DNA from: Mercurialis annua
Lineage: Eukaryota > Streptophyta > Magnoliopsida > Malpighiales > Euphorbiaceae
Direction: 5' to 3'
DNA length: 64,000 nucleotides
Assembly: GCF_937616625.2 (NCBI RefSeq)
Contig: NC_065571.1
Coordinates: 17,610,501-17,674,500, forward strand
Positions within the stretch are counted from its first letter, which is position 1, and every line of letters starts with the position of its first letter. The notes beneath the pieces are model-generated. The model ran no database searches. It had not been told where the DNA came from and saw only the letters and a program-made list of their open reading frames with translations. A program made the translations under genes and the position numbers. This document shows, in pieces, positions 35,040 through 47,344 of this stretch.

Positions 35040-36276
35040 AAACAACATAAAACAGCAAACTCAAACACTGCCTCCTCTGCGAGATCGAGATCCTCTACGA
35101 AATTCTACCATCGCCTCTCGGTTGGTTCGCACGTTCCTGCTCAATCCGACGAACCGATGCCCGTGTCTCTGCTACGTCAGTCTCAATCCGATCAACAACT
35201 GCCCGAGCATCTGCTACGTCCCTCTAAACATTCTGACAGATGCGAGTCAGACGTCTAAGTAAAGTGCGCAATGGAATACGTGCTCTGGCAGGAGGTGGCA
35301 CTGGTATATCAACTGTAACTGCTGGAGGAACAACTGGATCGACAATTGGAGGTGGTGGAACTTCTTCTGCCGGAACAAGATGAGCCTGAATATTTCGTCA
35401 AACGCCTTGAATTTTTTGAATATTGAGGCGTTCGATGGTATCATAAGTAATCATGTCACGACGCTCCGTGACTGTGGTTTCGCCAGTCGGAATCCCTACT
35501 CGAGCCCTCTGAGGAATTCTGCTAATCAAAATTGGAAAAACCAATGCTTTTCCCTTGAACCGTGCAGCATCAAAAATATGGCCCATAATAATGGTAGCAA
35601 GAGGTATCCCCTGAACCCGACCTGGAAAACCAAACAACATCCTATCCATCCAATATAAGTCAATCACTCGTACCTCGTTCAGCCCACTAGCTTTAGGTGA
35701 AACGTTGAAAGCAAAAAGATAAGCTAACAACCGCGGGCGAAGCTCCAAATTCTTAGCTAGAAAACATCTCATACTCCGCTCTGTTGCCCAGTCAATGTGG
35801 AACTTATGCTTGGCAACATCCACACTCCATTCCTTGTCACTGTTAATGTCCTTCCTAAAGGCATGAAATGCAGGGCATCCTTCTCCTTGAACCGGTAGCT
35901 CAAACATTTCATTCAACAAATCCATCGAAATGTTAATTTGTCGACCACGCACAAAACTCTCGATGATAGTCATCTTTTCTTGATCCTTATATTTGACATT
36001 AGCATAGAATTCCCGCACTAAAGTTGGGTAATACTCACCATTAAGGTCAAGTATTTTAGCCCAACCCAAGCTAGAAAAAGCATCTCTGATTTCAAACTCT
36101 GCATCGACCTCTCGATGAACCGTCTTCTCAAGAATCATCGTGCTTGACGCAGTTGAGTCGAACCAGTCACTGTTTTCTGATGTCAGAAATCTGCTAGAGC
36201 CTTGAGGAGCACCCTTTCGTTTCCTCTGTGCTTGATTCCCTCTCGAAGTCCCAGCTGCAGCCGATTTCTGAGTCAT
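35040..36276 (-). pseudogene. Athila env-position ORF (putative plant transposon protein type)
   Basis: The uninterrupted part is 36276-35398 (292 codons); the same frame continues past a stop at 35398 for about 100 codons with a proline-rich segment and a coiled-coil-like, Arg/Glu-rich tail broken by further stops. The N-terminus is basic (RKRKGAPQGSSR). The core contains YPTLVREFYANVK and VRGRQINISMDLLNEMF, which I associate with the 'putative plant transposon protein' family often found in Athila elements downstream of pol. I see no signal peptide or clear transmembrane span, so an envelope role is not supported by sequence. Its position between pol and the 3' LTR is where Athila elements carry their extra ORF. 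Confidence 0.6.
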
Positions 36277-38102
36277 TTTGCCCTGGAATATTTACAGAAT
36301 TTACAAAACAAATTCCACCAACACTAACAACAACCAACAATGTATTCACAAGGTGCCCACAAACTCACATTTGTTTCCATCAAATTGCTTTAAAACTACA
36401 TGCCAACATTACTAATTTTGTTTTTTGACAAATTCTATTGTATTAAGTCTAAATAATGTGCAAAAAGTGTGTGGGTGAATCCTATTAGATTACAAGAGAT
36501 GATCAAAACTTCTATTAACACTAAAAATGTAATTGATTCAATTTTTCCAATTTTCAATTTCTAGGGTTCTAGCTAATTTTGTCAATTTGATGCAAACTAA
36601 GGATGGAAAACTCAAATTACATATTGGGAAACAACCTGAAAGCTTACTAACTATGTTATCATCACCAATTTTATTAATAAACAACACCCTAGTAATTATT
36701 GAATTTGAAATTCTAGAGAGAAAAGTGAAAGAAACATACCTTATTTGATGAATATGAACAAAATAACTTTGGGGATGATGGTGGAACCTCTCAATTGGTG
36801 TGAAATGCTTAAAATTTAACTTGATTTTGTGTTATGAGTTAACTATGAAATATAGGTTTTGAAAATGCAAGAGTTTTGGAGAAGATGAAACAAGAATAGC
36901 ACAAAATACTCTTTTAAAAATATGTATAGACCATCAGTCGGTCCTTGGCCGGATCTCGATCGTGGGCCGGCTGAAGGTCTGTTTACCCTTCAAAAAAATA
37001 TTTTTTTTTCGTATTTTAAGTATCGGTCGGTGCTTGGCCGACTTGACTTCGGGGGCCGGCTGAGCACCGGCTGACCTGCTGTACCGAAATTTTTGAAATT
37101 GAATTTTTTTTATTTATATTAAAAATTAAATTTATTAAACATAAGAAAAACGTAAATTAAAGCAAAAATAAGGTGCAATACATGATTAACACATGAAACT
37201 GTGGGCTATTTTATTCAACTTTATTCAATGAAACGACATAAAACATAGAAGAAAAAAAAACAAGAACAACACATACGGAACATAAAAATAAAACACAAGT
37301 AACGGACACACATTACTAACTCATCCTAGCCCACAATATTATCTCGAACCAAAACGTCCCTAGAAAGCATTTTTAGGCTCATGCAAAATTGTTTCCTAGG
37401 GCGTCCAACTTTCCCGGTGCGGATAATTCTTGGGCGATCCCTAACTCGAACCATTTCTCCAAAAAGATCATCTGCTTCATACACTACAAAAAATTCCCTA
37501 TATTGTGATAAAAATATTAATGATAAAATAAATTTTATCATAATATATAAGTTTATTGTGACAAAAATTTATTTTTTTATAATTAAGGTGAAAATAAGCA
37601 TATTCCGTGACAAATTTATATTTTGTCAAATTTTTTTTATCAAAATAAAAAAAGTTAATTTTTCCGTGAAAAAATATTTACCACAAAAAATATTTTATCA
37701 CTATATATTATAAAAATAGTTGTGATGATAAAATAAATTTCATCATAATATATATATTTATTGTGACAAAAATTTATTTTGTAACAATTAAGATAAAAAT
37801 AAGCATAATTTGTGACAAATTTATATTTTGTCAAATTGTTTTATCACGATAATTTTTTTTATATGACAAAATATTTGCCACAGATGTTATTTTATCACTA
37901 TATATTATAAAAATAGTTATGATAATATAATAAATTTTATCATAAAATATTCATTTATTGTGATAAATTTATTTATTTATAAAGATAAACTTAAATAATA
38001 TTATGATAAATTTATAGTTTCTCAAATATTTATCTTACTATAAAATACATTTGTTTTTGGTGACATAATTTTGTTAACTCATCTAAAGCATTAAGGTTTA
38101 AC

Positions 38103-38426
38103 CAGTGTTTTAAAAACCGGACCAGACCGGCCGGTCGGACCGGTTGAACCGCGAACCGGCCAGTGGTCCGGTCTAAAACTGCGAAAAACCGGATCTTTTA
38201 ATTGGACCGGGTTGGACCGGTTGAACCGGATTGAACCGGTAAAAAACTGGACGTTGAACCGGATTGGACCGGATTGAACCGGTAAAAAACCGGTGAATTA
38301 GAATTTTTTTTAAATTTTTTTATATTTATCAAACCGGTTGAACCGGTCATTAAACCGGTTCAACCGGTTAAACCGGAAACCGGTGGCCTCACCGGTTCGG
38401 CCACCGGTTCGGTTTTTAAAACACTG
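38103..38426. mobile_element. hAT-type MITE rich in CCGGTT repeats
   Basis: A 324-bp element with terminal inverted repeats CAGTGTTTTAAAAACCG and CGGTTTTTAAAACACTG, and an 8-bp duplication GGTTTAAC (38095-38102 and 38427-38434), the length expected for hAT. The interior is an array of GGACCGGTTGAACC-like words giving a strong local rise in G+C. It is nested in the CACTA element. Confidence 0.9.
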
Positions 38427-38639
38427 GGTTTAACATTTTTTTTATCAGAATTAATGTTTAACACTTATTGCTAGCATAATTCCACTTCTTTTTACCCACG
38501 TTCATCCACACCTCCACTCTGCATTTTCTTTTTCACGTCTTATTTCAAATTTTTAACCGCAATTTTCTTAAATCTCAATTTATTTTTTGGATTTGCCTCA
38601 CTTTCATCTCACCACTCTCTTTTCAGATTTCCTTCTCGG

Positions 38640-39080
38640 TTTCTCTCAATCATCTATTCCCATATCACATCTTTTATCAATTCCGGAATCCTGAAGTGAA
38701 CGAAGGTAACAACACACCTATTTTGATTTTTATAATTAATTCTTTCATTTTGTAATCGTTTGTTATTGTTGCTGTTGCAATAGTAAGTTACACACCAGAT
38801 CAGATTAGTAAGATGGAGGAATCAATTCGAATTCAAAAATCAAAAGAACCTACACAACCTATTCAACTGGTAAACAGTTATAATTGGATTTTTGTGATGG
38901 AAGCTATTAGATTATCTTTTCAATTAGTTTCGTTTTTGACATGGTAATGTCATTGTCTCTGAGTTCTAATTATTATTTTTATATGGCAGATCAATGTCAA
39001 TGTCTACTTTCAGGAACTTAAAAGAATTCATGAGAGAGGAGGATGATGATGAATTACCACAAAATTTTGTATTTGTTTGA
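38640..39080 (+). other. Exon-like segment inside the CACTA element
   Basis: Pyrimidine-rich leader, then a GAAG/GTAACA donor-like site, an ATG at 38813 opening a short frame ending in a CAACTG/GTAAACAG donor-like site (38868-38875), and an ATGGCAG acceptor near 38990 followed by an Asp/Glu-rich short frame. It looks like a captured or relic gene fragment; the protein is not recognised. Confidence 0.3.
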
Positions 39081-40350
39081 AAAGTTATTATTTTAGAATA
39101 TCATGTCTTCTGTATTTATAAATCTATATAGTCAAATTTATTGAGTAATTATTTGTCCTTTTTGTATTTAATAAAGTAAGATTGTAATTTTTTGCCGATT
39201 TAATGTTTTTTATATTATGTAAGTAACAAGATATTACACTGATTATTTTTACTATAAATAAAACTGAATTAATATATCAAATTATTTTAGTAGGATTTGG
39301 CAATAATTATCATTGCCATATTAAATTCTGACAATATATTTGATTAAATTGCAAATCTGTGACAAAAAAATGTTATAATTATTTTTTTGTTATGATTGAA
39401 ATTGTGATAATATTTTTGTCAAAGTAATTAAATTTCATCACCAAAAGTAGAACATTTGTTATGACAAAATAATATTAATTGTGATAAAATTTAATTTATT
39501 GTGACATAATTAATCGTCATAATACATATTTAATATGATAAAACAAATTATCACAATAATAAATTTATGATGACAAATTATTATTTTGTCATAATAATGT
39601 TATTGAGACGAGGTTGTCTTGACGAACTCGATGACAAACATACACAATATTTCTTTTGTGACAAAATTTGATTATACAGTGTTGAATTTTTTCGTCATAA
39701 TACGTTAAATATCTTGTAGTGATAGGGTTTCATCACCTCATCATTCCCCATGTAAAATGCTCGCTCCTTCTCCACCTCGTCCTCAAAGAGTTTACGCATA
39801 GCTCGTCTAGTTGCCTCCTTAGCCCCCTCATCATCCGAAATTTCAATAGGGTTGAAAAAGCAACCCGAGGGGAAAAAAATCCCCCCGGAGTAGAAGAGTC
39901 AGTAAAAGAGTCAGTGGAAGGAGAAGAAGTGGATGGAGGAGAGCTCATTCCCAAAAGAGAATGTTCTTTCTCCTTAGGTTTAGGAATTTCAACTTGGAAT
40001 AGCTCCTCCGGACCCTCTTCACCCTCATCCTCTTCCGGATCTTCCTCGGATTTGCTATCCGAATCTTTCTCAGATTCATCATCCGTATCCTTCTCGGATT
40101 CGTCATCCATCTCATCATTGGGTGGTATTGGTTGAAATAGTTGATCCTCGTAGTTTACAGGTTCATATACACCCTCTAGAATCCAAGGTTCGAGTTCCTT
40201 AGGCCACTGATATGCCTCAAGTGGTTCTAACTCGGGGTAGGGATCACTTAGAAACTCGTAAGATGGAACTTCGTACTCATAGGATGGAGCTTCGTACTCA
40301 TCCTCGGTGTCCAAATGAGTAGCGGATGAGTAATCGTAATAATAACCCAT

Positions 40351-41169
40351 GATACCGAAGAAAGTTATGAAAATTGTGTTTGTAGGATGAGAAGAAAGTT
40401 ATGAGAATTATGTTTGAGATGAAGAATTGGTAGGAATAGTGGTTCTATTTATAAGGTTTCGAATGGTAACTAACTAAGGTAAGACAATCTATTTAGGAAG
40501 CTAATAAAACTAGAAAAGACAATTGCCTTAAAAATTAAAGCACACATAAGCTAATTAAATGTTAATATAGGAAACTAACATATGTACAATTTTTCCTAAA
40601 GAAACAAATCCATGCACATGTAAACATTTTTATAATTAGGAAGTTAGCATATATACCACTTATTTTTTTAAAGAAATAAACTCATGTAAAAGTTAACTTT
40701 TCTACTAGGAAATGAAATTATACACCTCATTTTCTAATATGAATACAATCAAATAAGATAAATAATGTGAACATAATAAAAAGTGAAATAAATTTAAATG
40801 AAAGGATATTTTTTTGTTTAATGAAAAATCAAAAACAATATTTTATTTTATTTTTTTAATGTGATAAAATCACCATTTTATTTATTTACAAAAATACATG
40901 TCAAAGAAAATATTGACATTTGAAAATAAGAAACTAGATAAAATATGGAAAAATAGATTAAATTTTTTATTTATTTTTAGACAAGGCTAAAGAAAATAAT
41001 AAGCTTAAAAATGAATACTATAAATAAGATCACAGCACCCCCACACAGACAGATGAAAATATCAAAAACTCACTGTCTGTTAAAATATGGGGATGCGACT
41101 GAACAATTTGGAATTTCTCCCAAATCGTGCTTGTTTAAGGTCACTAGCCTTGACCGTATGTTACCTGGA
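40351..41169. other. Athila spacer between pol and the acidic ORF
   Basis: AT-rich, with A-rich and T-rich runs and no coding signal. It probably holds the leader of the acidic ORF. Confidence 0.6.
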
Positions 41170-44100
41170 TCAAGCTGGAGCGGTGAGAGTAAAACACTCT
41201 CGTCCTTCATCAGTTAACGGTCCTAAGTATGGTTTGCATCTCTGTCCATTAACTTTGAAAGACTCATCATTGCCATTTTCCAGCTCAATTGCTCCGTGAT
41301 CAGCTACATGTCGTACTTTAAATGGTCCACTCCATCTTGATTTAAGCTTTCCAGGGAACAGACGTAAGCGAGAATTATACAGTAGCATATAACTGCCTGC
41401 TGTAAACTGCTTAGGCACAATGTGAGCATCGTGCCACTTCTTAGTCTTTTCCTTGTAGAGTTTTGCATTCTCATAAGCTGTTAAGCGGAACTCATCAATT
41501 TAACTGTAATAACCACTTTTCCTGAGATGCCTTGGGATCAAAATTCAGCTCCTTGATCGCCCAATACGCTCGATGTTCTAGCTCCACGGGCAAGTGACAC
41601 GCTTTTCCAAACACCAATTCATAAGGAGACATACCAATTGGTGTTTTGAAGGCTGTTCGATATGCCCAAAGTGCATCGTCCAGTTTCAGAGACCAATTTT
41701 TGTGCGTGTTATTGACTGTTTTCTCCAGAATCCGTTTCAGCTCTCTGTTGGATACTTCAACTTGTCTGCTTGTCTGTGGATGATAAGGAGTTGCCACTCT
41801 GTGGTAGACATTGTATTTTTTCATTAAAGCATCAAACTGTCTACTACAGAAATGCGAACCCCCATCACTGATAATAGCACGTGGTACTCTAAATGTGTTG
41901 ATAAGCTTTTTCAAGAAATTCAGGACCACTTTTCCATCATTGGTAGGTAAAGCTACTGCTTCCACCCATTTCGACACGTAGTCGACACAAACCAAGATAA
42001 ACTGATTCCCAAAAGATACAGGGAATGGCCCCATGAAATCGATACCCCAAACATCGAAAATTTCAACCTCCTGAACGGAAGTAAGCGGCATCTCATTCCT
42101 CCTTGAAATATTTCCTGTTCGCTGACATCTCCCACAACGCTCCACAAATGTTCTAGCATCGCGGAATATTGTAGGCCAGAAAAATCCACTTTCCAAGACA
42201 CGAGCTGCAATCCGGGCTGACCCATAATAGCCTGCATAATCTGAAGCATGGCATTGTCTCATGATAGGAAACATCTCCTCTTCTGCAACACACCTCCGAA
42301 TCATTCCATCTCCAAAAACTTTGAACACATAGGGATCATCCCACAGATACCGTCTAACATCAGACATAAATTTCTTTCGCTGGTGATAGTTCAGGTCTAA
42401 TGGCATGATGGAGGCGGAGAGGTAGTTTGCAAAATCTGCATACCATGGCTTCACTTTGTCCCTTATGAACATGAGTGTTTCATCAGGGAAACTCTCATTA
42501 ATGAAATCTCCCTCTATTACGGGCTCTGGCACCTCTAATCTTGATAGGTGGTCTGCGACCACGTTCTCAGTACCCTTCTTATCCTTGATCTCGATATCAA
42601 ACTCTTGAAGGAGTAAAATCCATCGAATCAACCTAGGCTTAGCATCCTGCTTAGCAAAAAGATATCGAAGTGCAGCATGGTCAGTGTAGATGGTAATTTT
42701 AGAGCCAAGAAGATATGACCTAAATTTATCCACTGCAAACACTACAGCCAACATCTCTTTTTCTGTGGTAGTGTAGTTCAGCTGAGCTCCGAAAAGAGTA
42801 CGGCTAGCATAGTAGATGACATGAAGCTTCTTATCCTTCCTTTGCCCCAAAACACTTCCCAAAGCCTGATCACTTGCGTCACACATGAGTTCAAATGGAA
42901 GATTCCAATCTGGACAAGATATGACAGGGGCAGTAACGAGTGCCTCTTTCAACCTGAGAAACGAAGCTAAACAGGCATCAGTGAACACAAAAGGCACATC
43001 CTTGACAAGTAAGTTTGTCAAAGGACGCGCTATAGATGAAAAATCTTTAATGAAGCGGCGATAATACCCTGCATGCCCTAAGAAGGTATGAACTCCCTTC
43101 ACTGTAAGTGGAGGTGGCAGTTTCTCGATCACCTCAGTCTTTGCTCGGTCCACTTCTATACCCTCCTTGGATATCTTATGCCCCAAAACAATGCCCTCTT
43201 CTACCATGAAGTGGCATTTCTCCCAGTTTACTACCAGATTAGTTTCCTCACACCTTTGCAAGACTCGGTCCAGATTTTGAAGACATCTTTCAAAGGAATC
43301 TCCAAACACCGAGAAGTCGTCCATGAATACTTCCATAATGTCTTCGATCATGTCATTGAAGATGGAAGTCATGCATCTCTGAAATGTAGCAGGAGCATTA
43401 CACAGACCAAAGGGCATACGGCGATATGCGAACGTGTCGTATGGGTAGGTGAATGTAGTTTTCTCTTGGTCCTCTAGATAAATCAAAATTTGATTATATC
43501 CCGAGTATCCATCAAGAAAACAATAAAATGCATGACCTGCCACCCTTTCCAACATCTGATCAATGAACGGAAGTGGAAAATGATCCTTCCTCGTCTCTGT
43601 ATTCAACTTCTTGTAATCAATACATACTCGCTAGCCAGTGACCGTGCGAGTTGAGATTTGCTCTCCCTTGTCGTTTTCCACGACTGTCATACCTCCTTTC
43701 TTAGGTACGCACTGAATCGGGCTTACCCATGCACTGTCGTAAATGGGGTAAATGATGCCTGCATCAAGTAGTTTCACAATTTCCTTATGAACTACTTCTT
43801 TCATATTTGGATTCAGCCTTCTCTGCCTCTGTGTAGAGGTTTTGGATTCATCCTCTAGATGAATCTGATGCATTACCACTGAAGGACCGATTCCTCTGAT
43901 ATCTGAGATCTGCCACCCAACAGCTAAGATTCGTCCCTTGACTATGTTGACGACCTTCTGCTCTTGCTCCTTGGTGAGCTTATTGCTGATAATGATAGGT
44001 AAAGTACTGTCAGCTCCTAAGAAAGCGTACCGAAGATGTGCTGGTAAAGTCTTGAGTTCCAGCTTTGGTGGCTTTTATGAAGAAGGAGGAGTGACGTGCT

Positions 44101-46594
44101 TGTTCTTGACCAATGGCTCAAGAACTGGCTCCTCTTCACACTCTTCCTCTTCTTGACTGTAAACCAGCTGTGCATTCACACAAGTACAAATATGTGTTCG
44201 TACGGGACTTTCCAGTTCCGTCTTCTGGTCTGCCACATGGCATTCACAAGTAACCTCCATACTACTCATGTCATCCTGATCCCAATCAGAGTTCAATATG
44301 GAGTTGTTTTCTTCTAACTGCTCTTGTACTATCTCGTCCACCATGTCAATCTGCATCCATTTCTCTTCGATATTGGGGTGGCGTGTAATCTTCTTCATAT
44401 CAAACTCAACACTCTCCTTCCCAATTCTCAAAGTCAGTTTGCCATCATGCACATCGATAAGAGCTCTGCCAGTGTTCATGAATGGTCACCCCAAGATCAT
44501 CGGGCAGTCCCTGTCGGCTGCATAATCAAGGACAACAAAATCTACAGGAAATATAAATTTGTTAACCTTAACCAAAACATCCTCCATAATCCCATGTGGC
44601 TTCTTCAAAGAGTGATCTGCCAATTATAACATCATTGGGGTAGCTTGTACCTGCTGATCACCAAACATGCTCCGGAACAGAGATAGGGGCATCAAATTTA
44701 TGCTAGCACCTAAATCAGACAGACAATTAATGGATTGCATGTTACCAATAGTACAGGGAATAGTAAAACTCCCTGGATCCTTAAGTTTCGTCGGAAGATT
44801 GCTCAAGATAATTGAGCTGCAGTCCTTTGTCATGGGTACTGTACCCTCTGCCTCCCAATTCCGTTTGTTGGTGATGATCTCTTTTAAAAACTTGGCATAA
44901 TGTGGCATTTCGCGTAAAGCGTCAGCCAAACCGATGTTGATTTGCAGCTTCTTGGAAGTGTCTAAAAACTGGTGGAACTTGCAAGTATCTTGCGGTTTCT
45001 TCAATCGCTGAGGGAATGGTATTTTTGGTACGTACGGAGGTAGTGGAGTAGGTTTAGTGACTACCTTTTCAGGTTCATTTTCCTTACTCTGCTCCTTTTC
45101 TACCTCTGCGCTACTTGCTGCGTATGGATCATCCAATGCCTTTCCATTCCTCAGTTCAATAGCTTTCAAATGCTCTCGGGGGTTTTCCTCAGTAGTGGAT
45201 GGTAAACCCCCTTGATTTCTGTTTTGGAGTTCTTTAGCCATCTGCTGTATTTGCAATTCTTGATTGTGAATAGTAGCAGCATGATTCTTGAGTGCTTGCT
45301 GAGTCTCTGCGTCCTTCTTTAGCATCAATTCCATCATTTTGTCCATCTTACTATGTAGAGACTCTCCCTGTTCTTTCTACTGAAAACCAGGTGGATGCTG
45401 TGGCCTACTATTCTGATGGTGGAAGTTTCCTTGATTTTGGAAGTTTCCCTGATTCTGCTGTGATCTTTGCTCTCCTTGAAAACTAGGACCTGCCTGATTG
45501 TGGGTCTGATTTCCATTATCCTTCCATGAGAAATTTGGGTGATTTCTCCACCCTGGATTGTAAGTAGTAGCATATGGATTATTTCCTGGTCTCTGTCCTC
45601 CCACATAGTTGATTTGCTCGTTGAAATGCTGCAACATCACATAGCACTCATTCGCCATATGGCTAGGATCTCCACAAACCTCACAGTTACTCTGAATTGC
45701 AGCAACATTATGAGTGTTGGGTGCTACAACTTGTTTTGTGAGAAAATCCTGTAGTAGTGACTTGACCGTCTCCACTACTGGGTCAGTAGCAACTGCCATC
45801 ACTCCTCTCTCAGCAGGTGCTTTCGCCCTCTCAGTTGGCCAAGAACAGCTGTTCACTGCCAACTCATCTAACAACTCAAATGATGCGTCAGTGGTCTTCC
45901 TCATCAATGACCCTCATGCGGCTGTATCAATGATACTCCTGGTCTGATTATTTGACCCATTATAAAAATTTTGGATCAAATTCTCTCGCGTGATATGATG
46001 ATGAGGAACTTTTCTCTGCAATTCCTTGTACCGCTCCCATGCGTCACTCACTGACTCTCCATCCAGTTGCTGATAAAGCATGATATCTCTAGTCAGGTTT
46101 GCGGTCTTCGCCATGGGAAAGTACTTGTTCAGGAATGCCTTGGCCAAATCTGACCATCTGTTAATGCCTACTCTAGGTAGAGCATGAATCCAGATCTTCG
46201 CTTTATCCCTCAGAGAAAATGGGAATAAGTGCAGCCAAACTTCATCTTCTGTCATGTTGCTGAGCTTGAATGTACTGCACACCTCCAGGAAATTCGAGAG
46301 GTGCGCATTTGGATCTTCATTCGGTAGCCCATAGAACTGACAGCGGGCTTCTAACAACTGAATGATACTGGTCTTAATCTCGTAATGGTTTGCCCGCACA
46401 GGATGTGCAAAGTAACCATGCGTAGTATTTCCTACATTCGGCTGGAATAATTCCATCAATGTTGGTTGTCTCTGCCTGTTGTTATTATGTCCTTGCAGAT
46501 CCTGCTGATTCTGCAGATACTATTGATTTTGTGGGATCACTCTGTTATCCCCCTCATTATTCAATCCAAGCGGATTATCTTCTTCATCTGCCAT
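41170..46594 (-). pseudogene. Athila gag-pol polyprotein (decayed)
   Basis: One frame from the Met at 46594 with in-frame stops at about 46520, 45914, 45377, 44624, 44486, 44075 and 43631, and a frameshift near 41495 before the last segment (41418-41170). Segments in order: gag (46459-45380, with a C-x2-C-x4-H-x4-C knuckle near residues CEVCGDPSHMANEC), protease (LSDLGASINLMP, near 44700), RT (CIDYKKLN at about 43600; [17 protein letters not shown]), RNase H ([20 protein letters not shown]), integrase ([38 protein letters not shown]) and an integrase tail with [10 protein letters not shown]. Size and order are normal for Athila. The break count shows a long-inactive copy. Confidence 0.9.
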
Positions 46595-46811
46595 ATTTAG
46601 ATTCTTTTGAGCTGATTTTCTAATGCTTCGCTCAAAAGATGTGAGATCTGGTTGAAATGTTTTTAAAGGGAGACCTTTGCGGCGTGTATTATGCATACAC
46701 TACAAGAAGAGTACTTGTATCAACAAAAACAACAAAACCCACGCGTAAAACAAGAAAATAAAAGACTAAAACAAGTCGAGCTATCCTAACTTAGATGTTA
46801 AAGATATGCTT

Positions 46812-46829
46812 TCCCCGACAACGCCGCCA
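46812..46829 (-). promoter_or_regulatory. Athila primer-binding site (tRNA-Asp type)
   Basis: The minus strand reads TGGCGGCGTTGTCGGGGA six bases after the 5' LTR, close to the TGGCGCCGTTGCCGGGGA site usual in Athila elements. Confidence 0.8.
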
Positions 46830-47344
46830 AAAACTTGTTGAGAATATTACTGCAAGTGCACAGTGTCAACTCGTAATATAGACTGTGAAGTCCAGATATC
46901 GTACCCACAAGAAAAACAACTAAATACACCCAATTAAGATACTCAATTTGGATAGCCAAAAGGATAATTTGGTTGAAGTGATTTTAAATTAATAAAACTA
47001 GATTAAACAAATATAATTTGGAATAAATTTAAACTTTTAATAAAAATGGATTTAAACAATAATATGGAAGATCAGGGATTATTAATTTTCTTTATGTCAT
47101 TAATCTCATGGGATATATGGATTATGTTGTCAATTTATGGTTCAGGCTAGTCTAATGCATCTATAACTCTCTCTCAAGCTGTTATAGATAAAAATATATA
47201 AATAACCAATTAATAGGCAAATTACTCACTCTCGTGTTATAAAGTACCAAACCAAGTGATTAAATGATATCTATTAAGTAAACCTCAAGAACACGTATTC
47301 ATTAACTCACTCTCGTGTTATTAATTCATACGCTGTTAATTAAC

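Larger units (their letters stand above)
37482..39721. mobile_element. Non-autonomous CACTA (En/Spm) transposon
   Basis: A 2240-bp element starting CACTACAAAAAATT and ending ATATCTTGTAGTG, flanked by the 3-bp duplication ATA (37479-37481 and 39722-39724). Both ends are packed with subterminal GTGATAAAAT/TTTTGTCACAA words in both orientations, typical of transposase-binding repeats in CACTA elements. No transposase is encoded. It contains a nested hAT-type MITE and an exon-like segment at 38640-39080. Confidence 0.92.
37326..40350 (-). pseudogene. Athila acidic accessory ORF, interrupted by a CACTA element
   Basis: The 5' part (40350-39733, 205 codons) encodes a Tyr/Glu-rich N-terminus and a long run of Asp, Glu, Ser and Lys. 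A frameshift, probably in the homopolymer stretch near 39865-39890, ends this frame prematurely; another frame continues to the CACTA insertion point at 39722. The 3' part resumes at 37478 and stops at 37326; it carries a VGRPRK motif, the core of an AT-hook. Together this suggests a nuclear, DNA-associated accessory protein between pol and the env-position ORF. The function is unknown; the homology is not recognised beyond this layout. Confidence 0.5.
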
